Shown: positions 42,426 to 50,710, numbered from the stretch's first letter. The stretch: DNA of 63,438 nt from Streptomyces olindensis (GCA_000696115.1 JJOH01000030.1:1-63438), one strand, 5' to 3'. The notes: generated by a model from the sequence alone, not told the origin. Program-made: numbers and translations.

Positions 42426-43286
42426 GTGACGACGACCATGCGCATCGGCACGACGACGGATTCCGGCACCGACACCGGCGAGGTGCTGCCCCAGATCGCG
42501 GAGCCCCAGAAGCTCACCCCGCAGGACGCGCGTGAGCTGACCGGACAGTTCCTCGACCGGCTCGCCGTGCTGGAGGAGGGCACGCCCGAATACCAGTACG
42601 CGCGCAACACGCTCATCGAGATGAACATGTCGCTCGTGCGGTTCGCGGCCCGCCGGTTCCGCAGCAGCGGCCAGTCGATGGACGACGTCGTGCAGGTCGG
42701 CGTCATCGGGCTGATCAAGGCCATCGACCGGTTCGAGGTCTCCCGCGAGGTGCAGTTCACCAGCTTCGCGGTGCCGTACATCATCGGCGAGATCAAGCGC
42801 TTCTTCCGTGACACGTCCTGGGCCGTGCACGTGCCGCGCCGCCTGCAGGAGGCCCGTACGGAACTCGCCAAGGCCACCGAGGAACTGGCCTCCCGCCTCG
42901 GCCGCGCGCCGAAGGTCGCGGAACTGGCGGCGCTGATGAACCTGTCGGAGGAGGAGGTCGTCGAGGCCCAGATCGCGGCGAACGGCTACCTGTCCTCGTC
43001 CCTGGACGCCGCGGTCAGCGGTGACACGGAGGAGAGCGACGCTTCGCTCTCGGAGTTCATCGGCGAGGAGGACCCCGCCCTGGAACTCGTCGAGGACTTC
43101 CACGCGTTGGCCCCGCTGGTCGCCGAACTCGACGAACGCCAGCGGCTGATCCTCCACCTCCGCTTCGTGGAGGAACTCACCCAGGCGGAGATCGGGGCCC
43201 GCCTCGGCATCTCCCAGATGCACGTGTCCCGGCTGATCTCGCGGACGGTGGCGCGGTTGCGCTCGGGGATGCTGGCGACGGGCTGA
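42426..43286 (+). CDS. RNA polymerase sigma factor, SigB/SigF family
   Basis: 286 residues from GTG 42426, with GGGAGGG 4-8 nt upstream. Region 2: NTLIEMNMSLVRFAARRFRSSGQSMDDVVQVGVIGLIKAID (quoted parts NMSLVRFAARRF and DDVVQVGVIGLIKAID) and FEVSREVQFTSFAVPYIIGEI. Region 3: DTSWAVHVPRRLQEAR and GRAPKVAELAALMNL. Region 4: LDERQRLILHLRFVEEL and TQAEIGARLGISQMHVSRL. This is the group-3 stress/sporulation family (SigB, SigF, SigG types). It lies downstream of the stressosome genes on the other strand, flanked by two MarR genes, suggesting it is part of the same stress circuit. No anti-sigma gene is adjacent. Confidence 0.92.
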   Translation: MTTTMRIGTTTDSGTDTGEVLPQIAEPQKLTPQDARELTGQFLDRLAVLEEGTPEYQYARNTLIEMNMSLVRFAARRFRSSGQSMDDVVQVGVIGLIKAIDRFEVSREVQFTSFAVPYIIGEIKRFFRDTSWAVHVPRRLQEARTELAKATEELASRLGRAPKVAELAALMNLSEEEVVEAQIAANGYLSSSLDAAVSGDTEESDASLSEFIGEEDPALELVEDFHALAPLVAELDERQRLILHLRFVEELTQAEIGARLGISQMHVSRLISRTVARLRSGMLATG

Positions 43287-43382
43287 GCCGACCGGCCTCG
43301 CTGCGCGGCAGTTACCAGCGGCCGGACCGGCCCCGGCTGCCCGGCTGCCCGGCCGATCCCACCGGCCGCGGCCGGACAAGCC

Positions 43383-43916
43383 TCAGCCGCCCGGCAGTCC
43401 GTCGCTGTCGTCGGCCCGGGGGACCACAGCGCCCCGGGCCGCGAGGAATCCCCGCAAACCCCTGCTCAGGGCCGCGCGTTCGGTCGGTTCCATCGCCGCC
43501 AGGGCCGTGGCCAGGGCCGCTGTCCGGCGGTCGGCGACGTCGCCCAGCACGTGCCGGGCGTGCGGGGTGAGCAGCAGTCGCACCTCGCGGCGGGTGTCCG
43601 GGTGCGGCACGCGTTCCAGGAGGCCCGCCGCCGCCAGGCGGTCGCAGAGCCGGCTGGCCGTGGGAAGGCCGATGTCCAGCCGGTCCGCCAGGGTCGTGAG
43701 GTTCAGACCGGGCGCCGCCTGCACGATGCGCAGCGCTCGCAGCTGGTGCGGGGACAGCCGCAGGGACGCCTCTTGGGCGGCGACCGACCACAGGTCCGTC
43801 AGGCTCTCCACGGCAGCGGCGATCTGTGCCGCGACGACCTCCGGGCCGTCGTCCGGTCTCCTCGCCCGGTGGTCGCCGGGGCCGCCGAGATCGGTCACGA
43901 AACGATCACTTTCCAT
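43383..43916 (-). CDS. MarR-family transcriptional regulator (copy flanking sigma gene, downstream)
   Basis: 177 residues from ATG 43916 (MESDRFVTDLGG). Winged helix: SPHQLRALRIVQAAPGLNL, TLADRLDIGLPTASRLCDRL, AAAGLLERV, then HPDTRREVRLLLTPHARHVL. Sequence order and spacing match the MarR at 41599, so the two are probably paralogues. Convergent with the sigma gene, 97 bp apart. GGAG lies only 3 nt before the ATG, so the start may be a little further in. Confidence 0.85.
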   Translation of the reverse strand: MESDRFVTDLGGPGDHRARRPDDGPEVVAAQIAAAVESLTDLWSVAAQEASLRLSPHQLRALRIVQAAPGLNLTTLADRLDIGLPTASRLCDRLAAAGLLERVPHPDTRREVRLLLTPHARHVLGDVADRRTAALATALAAMEPTERAALSRGLRGFLAARGAVVPRADDSDGLPGG

Positions 43917-44005
43917 AAGCTCCGGGTACAGCTGAGGTCGCTCTCTTTCAAAGGCTGTACCCGATGAGCCCAGGGGCAAGCAGTCCCGTTCAGCGCTCCG
44001 GCGGA

Positions 44006-44647
44006 TCAGCCGGCGCTGAGCTCCGTCAGCGCGGCGAGCGGCAGCGTGTGCTGGGTCTGCAGGACCTTGGCGCGCAGGTAGCGGACATTGTGCGCGGTGG
44101 TGAAAACGCCGGTGGGGACGCGGTCGCGGACGCCGACGCCCAGCTCGCGCAACTGGCCCGCTTTGTCGGGGTTGTTGGAGAGCAGGTCCAGCTCGCCGAT
44201 GCCCAGGGCCCGGAGCATCTGGGCCGCCGCGGTGTAGTCGCGGGCGTCCTCCGGCAGCCCCAGGGCCGCGTTCGCCTCGTACGTGTCCAGGCCCTGGTCC
44301 TGCAGCGCGTAGGCGTCGAGCTTGTTGTAGAGGCCGATGCCCCGGCCCTCCTGGCGGAGGTAGAGGAGCACGCCGCCGCGCTCGGCGATGCGCTCGACGG
44401 CCTCGCGCAGCTGGGGGCCGCAGTCGCAGCGGGCCGAGCCGAACACGTCCCCGGTCAGGCACTCGGAGTGCAGCCGCACCAGCGGGACCGGGCCCGGCTC
44501 GCCGAGGACGACGGCCACGTGCTCCTGGCCGTCGGCCAGGCCGTGGAAGGTGACGAGCTCGGCGTCGACCTCGTAACCGTCGTGGAAGCGCAGCGGGACC
44601 CGGACGCGGGAGCGCGGGGTGGCGATGACGGCGGGGGTGTCGGGCAT
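44006..44647 (-). CDS. ribA: GTP cyclohydrolase II
   Basis: 213 residues. Opens the imidazole ring of GTP and releases formate, the first step to riboflavin. The zinc-binding Cys residues are in HSECLTGDVFGSARCDCG (about residues 63-80), and the active-site block is RQEGRGIGLYNKLDAYALQDQG with the catalytic Tyr of AYALQ kept, as in E. coli RibA. NNPDKAGQLRELGV follows. It stands without RibB fusion and without other rib genes apart from the ribD-like gene across the MarR gene. GGAGG is 6 nt before ATG 44647. The predicted promoter TTGCTT-N17-TAGGGT (44753-44725, minus) has a palindrome in its spacer. Confidence 0.92.
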   Translation of the reverse strand: MPDTPAVIATPRSRVRVPLRFHDGYEVDAELVTFHGLADGQEHVAVVLGEPGPVPLVRLHSECLTGDVFGSARCDCGPQLREAVERIAERGGVLLYLRQEGRGIGLYNKLDAYALQDQGLDTYEANAALGLPEDARDYTAAAQMLRALGIGELDLLSNNPDKAGQLRELGVGVRDRVPTGVFTTAHNVRYLRAKVLQTQHTLPLAALTELSAG

Positions 44648-44693
44648 GCGGGGCCTCCGGGTTCCGTTTCCTGTTCGGCTGCACAGCCGTACT

Positions 44694-44709
44694 GCTTCAG
44701 ATTTGAAGC
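44694..44709. promoter_or_regulatory. operator site A of the MarR-rib cluster
   Basis: Perfect palindrome GCTTCAGATTTGAAGC. It lies about 9-24 nt downstream of the predicted ribA transcription start and exactly 42 bp (four helical turns) centre-to-centre from site B. Confidence 0.7.
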
Positions 44710-44724
44710 AGATCCACGACCGGA

Positions 44725-44753
44725 ACCCTACTCTTGCTTTAAATTTGAAGCAA
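44725..44753 (-). promoter_or_regulatory. ribA promoter with operator site B inside
   Basis: Minus strand: TTGCTT (44748-44753), 17-nt spacer, TAGGGT (44725-44730). The near-perfect palindrome GCTTTAAATTTGAAGC (44736-44751) fills the spacer and touches the -35 box. Confidence 0.65.
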
Positions 44754-44821
44754 CGAAAATACGGCACCGTGTGGCGCGCGTCACGAAGAGGCCTACGGGG
44801 TCACGAACAGGCCGACACGGT

Positions 44822-45337
44822 CTACGAACAGGCCGACGAGGCCCTCCGTCGCCACGGCACGTCGTCCGAGTCCGGCCGGGCCCCCTCCTCCTGGAGCCCC
44901 TGGGCGATCGCCGTGGAGATCTCCTCCAGCTGCCCCACCTGCTCCTCGCTGAGCCGGTCGAACAGGAAGCTCCGCACGGTCTCGACATGCCCGGGTGCCG
45001 CCCGCTCCAGGACGGCGAAGCCCTCGTCGGTCAGTGCCGCGATGCTGCCCCGCTTGTCGTAGCGGCAGGCCTCGCGCCGCACCATGCCGTCCTTCTCCAG
45101 CCGCGTCACCGCGTAGGTCAGCCGACTGCGCGTGATCTTCAGCCGCTCGGCGAGATCGGTCATGCGCAGCCGCCGTTCCGGGGACTCCGACAGGACGGAC
45201 AGGATGGAGTAGTACAGGTGCGGCATGCCGGCGTCCTGCTGGAGCTGCCGGTCGATCGCGTCCTCCAGGAGCAGCGAGGCGGCGATGTAGGCGCGCCAGG
45301 CGCGCTGCTCCTCGGGGGTGAGCCAGCGAGTCGTCAT
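44822..45337 (-). CDS. MarR-family regulator of the ribA/ribD-like cluster
   Basis: 171 residues from ATG 45337 (MTTRWLTPEEQRAW). Winged helix: YYSILSVLSESPERRLRMTD, LAERLKITRSRLTYAVTRLE, then KDGMVRREACRYDKRGSIAALT. The C-terminus is helical for dimerisation. It lies between ribA (same strand, 174 bp downstream) and the divergent ribD-like gene. Its own promoter is TTGGTT-N17-TACACT with the -10 box 6 nt before the ATG, so the mRNA is leaderless, and a palindrome fills the spacer. It is therefore the likely autorepressor and repressor of ribA. Ligand unknown; a flavin or pathway intermediate is only a guess. Confidence 0.85.
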   Translation of the reverse strand: MTTRWLTPEEQRAWRAYIAASLLLEDAIDRQLQQDAGMPHLYYSILSVLSESPERRLRMTDLAERLKITRSRLTYAVTRLEKDGMVRREACRYDKRGSIAALTDEGFAVLERAAPGHVETVRSFLFDRLSEEQVGQLEEISTAIAQGLQEEGARPDSDDVPWRRRASSACS

Positions 45338-45343
45338 GCCGCC

Positions 45344-45372
45344 AGTGTAGGTTTGTTTCAAACTTGAACCAA
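45344..45372 (-). promoter_or_regulatory. marR promoter with operator site C inside
   Basis: Minus strand: TTGGTT (45367-45372), 17-nt spacer, TACACT (45344-45349). Plus-strand GTTTCAAACTTGAACC (45355-45370), core TTCAAACTTGAA, fills the spacer. Same core as sites A and B and same placement as site B; it is also 44 bp upstream of the ribD-like start. Confidence 0.7.
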
Positions 45373-45413
45373 GCCCTGCCCAGTCCGCCGTCCCGACCAG
45401 CCGCGGAGCGTCG

Positions 45414-46544
45414 ATGCCCCACCCGTACGTCCTGCTGTCCGCCGCCGTCTCCCTCGACGGCTACCTGGACGACACCGGACCCGAACGCCTGCTCCTGTCC
45501 AGCCCGGCCGACTTCGACCGGGTCGACGAGGTGCGGGCGTCCGTCGACGCGATCCTGGTCGGCGCCGGGACGATCCGCGCCGACAACCCGCGGCTCCTGG
45601 TCAACTCCGTGGAGCGGCGCGCCGCCCGCACCGCCGCCGGTCTGCCGGAGTACCCCCTCAAGGTCACCGTCAGCGGCACGGGCGAGCTCGACCCGGACGC
45701 CCGCTTCTGGCACACCGGCGGCGAGAAGGTCCTCTACACCACCGACCAGGGCGCCGAGCGCGCCCGCGCCCTCGGCCTCGCCACCGACGTCGTGGCCCTC
45801 GGCCCCGGCCTCGACTGGCGGCGGCTCCTCACCCATCTGCACGACGTGCGGGGCGTACGGCGGCTCATGGTCGAGGGCGGCGGCCTGATCCACACCCAGC
45901 TCCTCACCCAGGGCCTCGCCGACGAACTCCAGCTGGTCCTCGCCCCGCTCTTCGTGGGCGACCCCAATGCGCCCCGCCTCTTCGGCCCCGGCGGCTACCA
46001 GCCCGGCCGGCTCCGGCTGCTGGAGACCCGGCGGATCGAGGACGTCGTCCTGATGCGCTACGAACCGACCGCCCCGGGCACCGGCCCCCTCCCGGTCGCC
46101 GCCGACCACCACTGGCTGGCCCGCGCCTGCGCACTGGCGGAGCAGTGCCCGCCCTCGGACACGGCGTTCAGCGTGGGCGCGGTGGTGGTCGCGGCCGACG
46201 GCACCGAACTGGCCCGCGGCCACTCCCGCGAGGGCGGCGACCCGGTCGTGCACGCCGAGGAGGCGGCCCTGGCCAAGATCGACCCGGCCGACCCGCGGCT
46301 CCCCGGCGCGACGGTCTACAGCAGCCTGGAGCCGTGCGCCCGCCGCGCCTCCCGTCCCGCACCCTGCGCCCGGCTGATCCTCGACGCGGGCGTACGGCGG
46401 GTCGTCACGGCCTGGCGGGAGCCGGACACGTTCGTGGCCGCGGCCGACGGCAGCGGTGTCCTCGCCGCGGGGGGAGTGCAGGTCGTCGTCCTGCCCGAGC
46501 ACGAGGAGCGGGCCAAGGCCCCGAACCGCCACCTGTCGCCCTGA
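45414..46544 (+). CDS. RibD-like bifunctional protein with reversed domain order
   Basis: 376 residues. Residues about 1-215 form the RibD-C/dihydrofolate-reductase-like reductase: YVLLSAAVSLDGYLDD, VDAILVGAGTIRADNPRLLV and RLMVEGGGLIHTQLL. Residues about 220-376 form the deaminase with zinc ligands in VVHAEEAALAKI (HAE) and SSLEPCARRASRPAPCARLI (PC-x8-C). E. coli RibD has the opposite order, deaminase then reductase. Both catalytic sets look intact, so it could carry out the two steps after GTP cyclohydrolase II. ATG 45414; GGAG 5-8 nt upstream. Divergent from marR and likely controlled through operator C. Confidence 0.85.
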   Translation: MPHPYVLLSAAVSLDGYLDDTGPERLLLSSPADFDRVDEVRASVDAILVGAGTIRADNPRLLVNSVERRAARTAAGLPEYPLKVTVSGTGELDPDARFWHTGGEKVLYTTDQGAERARALGLATDVVALGPGLDWRRLLTHLHDVRGVRRLMVEGGGLIHTQLLTQGLADELQLVLAPLFVGDPNAPRLFGPGGYQPGRLRLLETRRIEDVVLMRYEPTAPGTGPLPVAADHHWLARACALAEQCPPSDTAFSVGAVVVAADGTELARGHSREGGDPVVHAEEAALAKIDPADPRLPGATVYSSLEPCARRASRPAPCARLILDAGVRRVVTAWREPDTFVAAADGSGVLAAGGVQVVVLPEHEERAKAPNRHLSP

Positions 46545-46636
46545 GTGCGGGCCGATCGGCCCCACAGATCCTGCGCCCGTGCCGCCTCCGGGTCACGCTG
46601 CCTCAAAGCCCTTACGACAGAGCGGAGGCAGTGGGC

Positions 46637-47854
46637 ATGCGGGCGACGGGGAGACGACCTTCGGCGGCGTTCCTGCTCGTGCCTCTGCTCACCGCGCTCG
46701 CCCTCCTCGTCTCCTCCTGCGGGTCCGCCGGTCCGGACGCCCGCACCATGGGCCCGGCCCTGCCCGCCGACGCCCCCTTCACCCACCCGGCGTCCTCGTC
46801 GACAGGGCCCAGCTGGACGCCGTGCGGGAGCACGTCACCGCCGGGAGGCAGCCCTGGCTGAAGGCGTACCTCGACATGCGGGACAGCAGATACGGCTCGT
46901 ACCGGCACCGGGCGAAGCCGTACAGGACCGTCGTCTGCCCGGCCGGTGACCCGGAGGGCCGCGGCTGAGCGGAGGAGCGCGCGGACGCCCTGGCCGCCTA
47001 CACGCAGGCCCTCCTCTTCAGCGTCACCGGCCGGCGGCAGCACGCCGAGAAGGCCCGGCAGATCATGGACGCCTGGTCGGGCACGCCGCGCCGGCACACC
47101 GGGGCGAACGCCGTGGTGCAGGCCGACTGGACCGGGTCGGTCTGGGCCCGGGCCGGGGAGATCGTCCGGCACACGCGCGGCGGGCGCTGGCCCGCCGCTC
47201 GGGTCCAGCGCTTCGAGGGCATGCTGCGCACCGCCCATCTCCCCGAAGTCGCCGCGATGGACCCGGACTTCACCGGGTCCTGGGACCTGGTGGCGACCGA
47301 CGCGGTCATCGCCATCGCCGTCTTCCTCGACGACCACCGGGCCTTCGGCCACGCACTGGAGCGCTTCCGGGAGCGCGTGCCCGCCTACTTCCACCTGGAG
47401 CAGGACGGACCCGCGCCGCTGACCGTGCCGGGCTCCGGCGTCGCCACGCCGCGGCGGATGACGGCGTACTGGCCCGGGCAGGCCACGTACCGGGACGGCG
47501 TCGCCCAGGAGACCTGCCGCTCCTTCCGGCACGTCGGCGTCTCCCTCGCCGCCACCGCCCACATCGCCGAGACGGCCTGGCACCAGGGCGTCGACCCCTA
47601 CGGCGAGGTCAAGGACCGGCTGACGGCCGCGCTCGCCCTGCACGCCCGGCACGAGCTGGGCGCACGCGCACCCGCGTGGCTGTGCGGCGGCCGTGTCGAG
47701 CGGAACCTCGGGCCCCATCTGGAGGTCGCCCTCAACCACCTGGAGGGCCGCCTCGGCGCGTCCGTCCCGGCCGCCCGCAAGCCGGCCGGCCGGCACCGAC
47801 GGCCTGTTCACCGCCTGGGAGACCCTCACCCACGCGGGCCGCCCGGGCGGCTGA
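46637..47854 (+). pseudogene. alginate-lyase-family lipoprotein, broken by two frameshifts and a stop
   Basis: ATG 46637 begins a lipoprotein signal (FLLVPLLTALALLVSSCGSA, lipobox VSSC). At about 46790 one G is missing: the sense moves to another frame with GVLVDRAQLDAVREHV and WLKAYLDMRDSRYGSYRHR. At 46966-46968 an in-frame TGA replaces the expected Cys codon of the family, then the frame continues: AEERADALAAYTQALLFSVT, AYWPGQATYRDGVAQETCR, HIAETAWHQGVDPYGEVKDR. Near 47790 one extra base moves the end into a third frame (GTDGLFTAWETLTHAGRPGG, stop 47852-47854). The intact family degrades alginate-like polyuronates outside the cell. Confidence 0.85.
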
Positions 47855-47908
47855 GCAGCGGGTGTGCGCGAGCTGTCCCGCGGATGGCGTACACTGGTGT
47901 CACAACGA

Positions 47909-47982
47909 CGCGGGGTGGAGCAGCTCGGTAGCTCGCTGGGCTCATAACCCAGAGGTCGCAGGTTCAAATCCTGTCCCCGCTA
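47909..47982 (+). tRNA. initiator tRNA-Met (anticodon CAT)
   Basis: CGCGGGG acceptor with a C1/T72 mismatch and three G-C pairs below the anticodon loop (GGG-CTCATAA-CCC), the two hallmarks of initiator tRNA. T arm GCAGGTTCAAATCCTGT. CCA not encoded. TACACT at 47889-47894 is a likely -10 box. Confidence 0.95.
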
Positions 47983-47989
47983 CTGAAGG

Positions 47990-48025
47990 CCGAGGGCCGG
48001 AATCCGAAAGGGTTCCGGCCCTCGG
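47990..48025 (+). terminator. terminator of initiator tRNA
   Basis: 16-nt arms CCGAGGGCCGGAATCC and GGGTTCCGGCCCTCGG pair almost perfectly around GAAA. Confidence 0.8.
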
Positions 48026-48269
48026 TGCATTTCCCGAAACCTCCCTCACTGTCGGTGAGCGAACCACGTCACTCCGCATAACAACTGACACACCGTCAGA
48101 ACTCAGTAGTCACTTGCGAGGCGGCCAACTCGCCCGATTTGGGCCGGTCATGACAGGTAAGTCCGCGCGAAAAAGGTTAATGATCAAGCGGAATCGCTGG
48201 AATACACACCGCGCCTCCATTAACGTTCGATAACGCAGCGCGGTCGTCCCAGCCGTCACAGAAGGCGGC

Positions 48270-48418
48270 TCCGTGCGCACGCGCCGAATCCCGAAAGGGA
48301 ACCGGGGAACCACCACTTGGGGTGAATCGGGCGAATATCGCCGTGGAAGCACGGTTGGTATACGCGCGTAGGAGACCTTCCTGCTCCGAACCCGTCAGCT
48401 AACCCGGTAGGCGAGAAG
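48270..48418 (+). ncRNA. c-di-AMP riboswitch (ydaO-yuaA type)
   Basis: The leader of the M23 peptidase gene carries the conserved blocks of this riboswitch in order: GCCGAATCCCG, GGAACCGGGGAACCA, CTTGGGGTGAATCGGGC, and the 3' block CCGAACCCGTCAGCTAACCC followed by GGTAGGCG. The 3' end is about 20 nt before the GTG start. In actinomycetes this class sits upstream of rpf, NlpC/P60 and M23 cell-wall enzymes and turns them down when c-di-AMP is high. Exact 5' limit not certain. Confidence 0.9.
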
Positions 48419-48439
48419 GAAGGAAAGGAGTACGCCCAC

Positions 48440-49471
48440 GTGGCGTCCAACCGGCCTGCCCCCGCGGCCCCGTTCGCGCAGAACCAGCGCGACACCGAAA
48501 CCTTCGGCTACGGCGGTCAGCGCCCCGACGAGGGCCCGTTCCAGGAGTGGAACCCCACCGCGGAGTCCATCCGTCCCGTCCGCGGCCGGCATCGCGTCAC
48601 CAAGCAGCGCGGCGGAGGACTCGCCCGCAGCTCCACCGTCCTGGGCGTCGGCGTCATAGCCGCCGTGGGCGCCGGCGGCATGGCCAGCGCCCAGACCGGC
48701 AAGCCGCCGGTGTCGATCTCCGTGCCGGACCTTCCCTCGGTGGGTTCCCTCATCTCGGACGACGACACCCCCCAGGGCTCCGCGACTCCGCTCAGCAGCC
48801 TCGGCACCGCCACGGCGGACACCGAGCAGGGCGGCGCCGGCGCCGGTGAGGCGCTGCGCGCCCGGATCATGGCCCAGGTCGAGCACCAGCAGGACCAGAT
48901 CGAGACCAAGGCCGCCGAGGAAGCCGCGGCCGCCGCCGAGAAGGCCGCCAAGGAAGCCGCCGCCAAGGCGGAGGAGGAGGCCAAGGCCAAGGCCGCCGAG
49001 GCCAAGCGCAAGGCGGAGGAGGAGGCCCGGAAGAAGGCCGAGGCCGAGCGGCTCGCCGCCCTCGCCAAGCAGTACACGCTGCCCACCTCCTCGTACACCA
49101 TCACCTCGACCTTCGGACAGGCCGGCGCCTACTGGTCCTCCGGCTACCACACCGGCCTGGACTTCGCCGCGCCCACGGGTACCCCCATCAAGGCGGTGCA
49201 CAGCGGCACCATCACCGAGGCCGGCTGGAACGGGTCGTACGGCTACAAGACCGTCCTCACCCTCGATGACGGCACGGAGATCTGGTACGCGCACCAGTCC
49301 TCCATCGGCGTCAGCGTCGGCCAGAAGGTCAACACGGGCGACGTCATCGGCCGCGTGGGCGCCACCGGCAACGTCACCGGCGCCCACCTCCACCTCGAGG
49401 TCCACTCCGGCGGATCCAGCAGCGGGATCGACCCGCTGGCCTGGCTGCGCGGCAAGGGGCTCACCCCCTGA
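48440..49471 (+). CDS. M23-family peptidoglycan peptidase (LytM-like)
   Basis: 343 residues from GTG 48440. A 60-residue cytoplasmic-type N-terminus precedes a membrane/signal segment (STVLGVGVIAAVGAGGMASAQ, about 65-85; quoted 20: TVLGVGVIAAVGAGGMASAQ). An Ala/Glu/Lys coiled coil follows (about 135-205, repeats of EEAAAAAEKAAKEAAAKAEE). The C-terminal LytM domain (about 215-343) has the zinc/catalytic motifs HTGLDFAAPTGTPI and GAHLHLEVH (HxH). It cuts peptide cross-links in the cell wall. Controlled by the c-di-AMP riboswitch just upstream. AAAGGAG lies 10 nt before the start. Confidence 0.92.
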   Translation: MASNRPAPAAPFAQNQRDTETFGYGGQRPDEGPFQEWNPTAESIRPVRGRHRVTKQRGGGLARSSTVLGVGVIAAVGAGGMASAQTGKPPVSISVPDLPSVGSLISDDDTPQGSATPLSSLGTATADTEQGGAGAGEALRARIMAQVEHQQDQIETKAAEEAAAAAEKAAKEAAAKAEEEAKAKAAEAKRKAEEEARKKAEAERLAALAKQYTLPTSSYTITSTFGQAGAYWSSGYHTGLDFAAPTGTPIKAVHSGTITEAGWNGSYGYKTVLTLDDGTEIWYAHQSSIGVSVGQKVNTGDVIGRVGATGNVTGAHLHLEVHSGGSSSGIDPLAWLRGKGLTP

Positions 49472-49620
49472 CGGGCGACCGCCCCTCGAACACCGGTGGT
49501 TTCCGCTTCTCCTGAGCACCGGCGGCCTTGATGACGACCCCCCGACGTCAGGGCTGCCGGTTTCCGGCGGGCGGCGGTGCCGACGGGTGGGGCGCGCGAG
49601 GTGTCCGCCCGGTGTTCACG

Positions 49621-49687
49621 GGGGCTGCGCGTCCGCCTTCTGGGGAGCTTCGCGTCCGCGTTTACGGGAGCTTTGCGTCCGCCGTGG
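49621..49687. repeat. three imperfect 21-23 bp tandem repeats
   Basis: Units with core GGGAGCTTCGCGTCCGC start at 49621, 49642 and 49665, in the gap before the aldo/keto reductase. Confidence 0.65.
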
Positions 49688-49722
49688 AATGAGCGGCTTC
49701 CGCACGGGCGTTGACACGGAGC

Positions 49723-50667
49723 ATGACTTCTCTGCGCAAACTCGGCTCCTCCGACCTCGAGGTCTTCCCGCTCGCCCTCGGCGGCAACGTCTTCGGCTGG
49801 ACCGCCGACGAGGACCAGTCGTTCGCCGTCCTCGACGCCTACACGGCCGCCGGCGGCAACTTCGTCGACACCGCCGACGTCTACTCCGCCTGGGTCGAGG
49901 GCAACCAGGGCGGTGAGTCCGAGACCGTCCTCGGCAAGTGGCTCCGGGCGCGCGGCAACCGCGCGGACGTCGTCGTCGCCACGAAGGTCAGCCAGCACCC
50001 CGAGTTCCAGGGCCTGTCCGCCGCCAACATCAAGGCCGCCGCCGACGCCTCCCTGCGCCGCCTCGGCACCGACTACATCGACCTCTACTACACGCACTAC
50101 GACCGGCCCGACGTGCCGGTGGACGAGATCATCGGCGCCCTCGACGAACTCGTGAAGGCCGGGAAGGTGCGGCACATCGCCGCCTCCAACATCTCGGCGG
50201 AGCGGCTGCGGGCGTCCCTGGAGTTCTCCGACCGCGAGGGGCTCGCCCGGTACGTGGCCCTCCAGCCCCACTACAACCTGGTCTCCCGCGACACCTACGA
50301 GGGCGAGCTCCAGGACCTCGCCGAGCGGACCGGGCTCGCGGCCGTCCCGTATTACGCGCTCGCGTCCGGCTTCCTCACGGGCAAGTACCGGCCCGGTACG
50401 ACCGTCGACAGCGCGCGGGCGGGGGGTGCGGCCAAGCACCTGGAGACCGAGCGGGGGCGGCGGGTGCTCGACGCCCTGGACGAGGTCGCCGGGGCGCATG
50501 ACGTCCCCGTGGCCACGGTGGCTCTGGCCTGGCTCGCCGCGCAGCCGACGGTGGCGGCTCCGATCGCCTCCGCGCGGACGGTGGAGCAACTGCCCGCGCT
50601 GCTGGGAGTGGGCGAGCTGACGCTCTCGGACGCGGAGGTGGAACGACTCACGGAGGCTTCCGCCTGA
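49723..50667 (+). CDS. aldo/keto reductase
   Basis: 314 residues, a TIM-barrel NADP(H) oxidoreductase. The catalytic tetrad is in place: Asp and Tyr in FVDTADVYSAW (about residues 47-57), Lys in VVVATKVSQHP (about 87), His in YYTHYDRPDV (about 125). The NADP-binding end is PIASARTVEQL. Closest in pattern to general-stress AKRs (YajO/IolS-like). ATG 49723 begins MTSLRKLGSSDLEVFPL; GGAG is only 1 nt away, so an in-frame TTG at 49711 is possible. Not in an obvious operon. Confidence 0.9.
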   Translation: MTSLRKLGSSDLEVFPLALGGNVFGWTADEDQSFAVLDAYTAAGGNFVDTADVYSAWVEGNQGGESETVLGKWLRARGNRADVVVATKVSQHPEFQGLSAANIKAAADASLRRLGTDYIDLYYTHYDRPDVPVDEIIGALDELVKAGKVRHIAASNISAERLRASLEFSDREGLARYVALQPHYNLVSRDTYEGELQDLAERTGLAAVPYYALASGFLTGKYRPGTTVDSARAGGAAKHLETERGRRVLDALDEVAGAHDVPVATVALAWLAAQPTVAAPIASARTVEQLPALLGVGELTLSDAEVERLTEASA

Positions 50668-50710
50668 GGCGGGTCGTCGGGCTGCGGGGCCTGGGGCGGG
50701 TCGTCGGGCT

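Noticed and set aside
44006..44647. GTP cyclohydrolase II being the variant that stops at the formylated product
   Set aside because: The Tyr in the AYALQDQG block, which as I recall is changed in that variant, is present here, so the ordinary reaction is the safer call.
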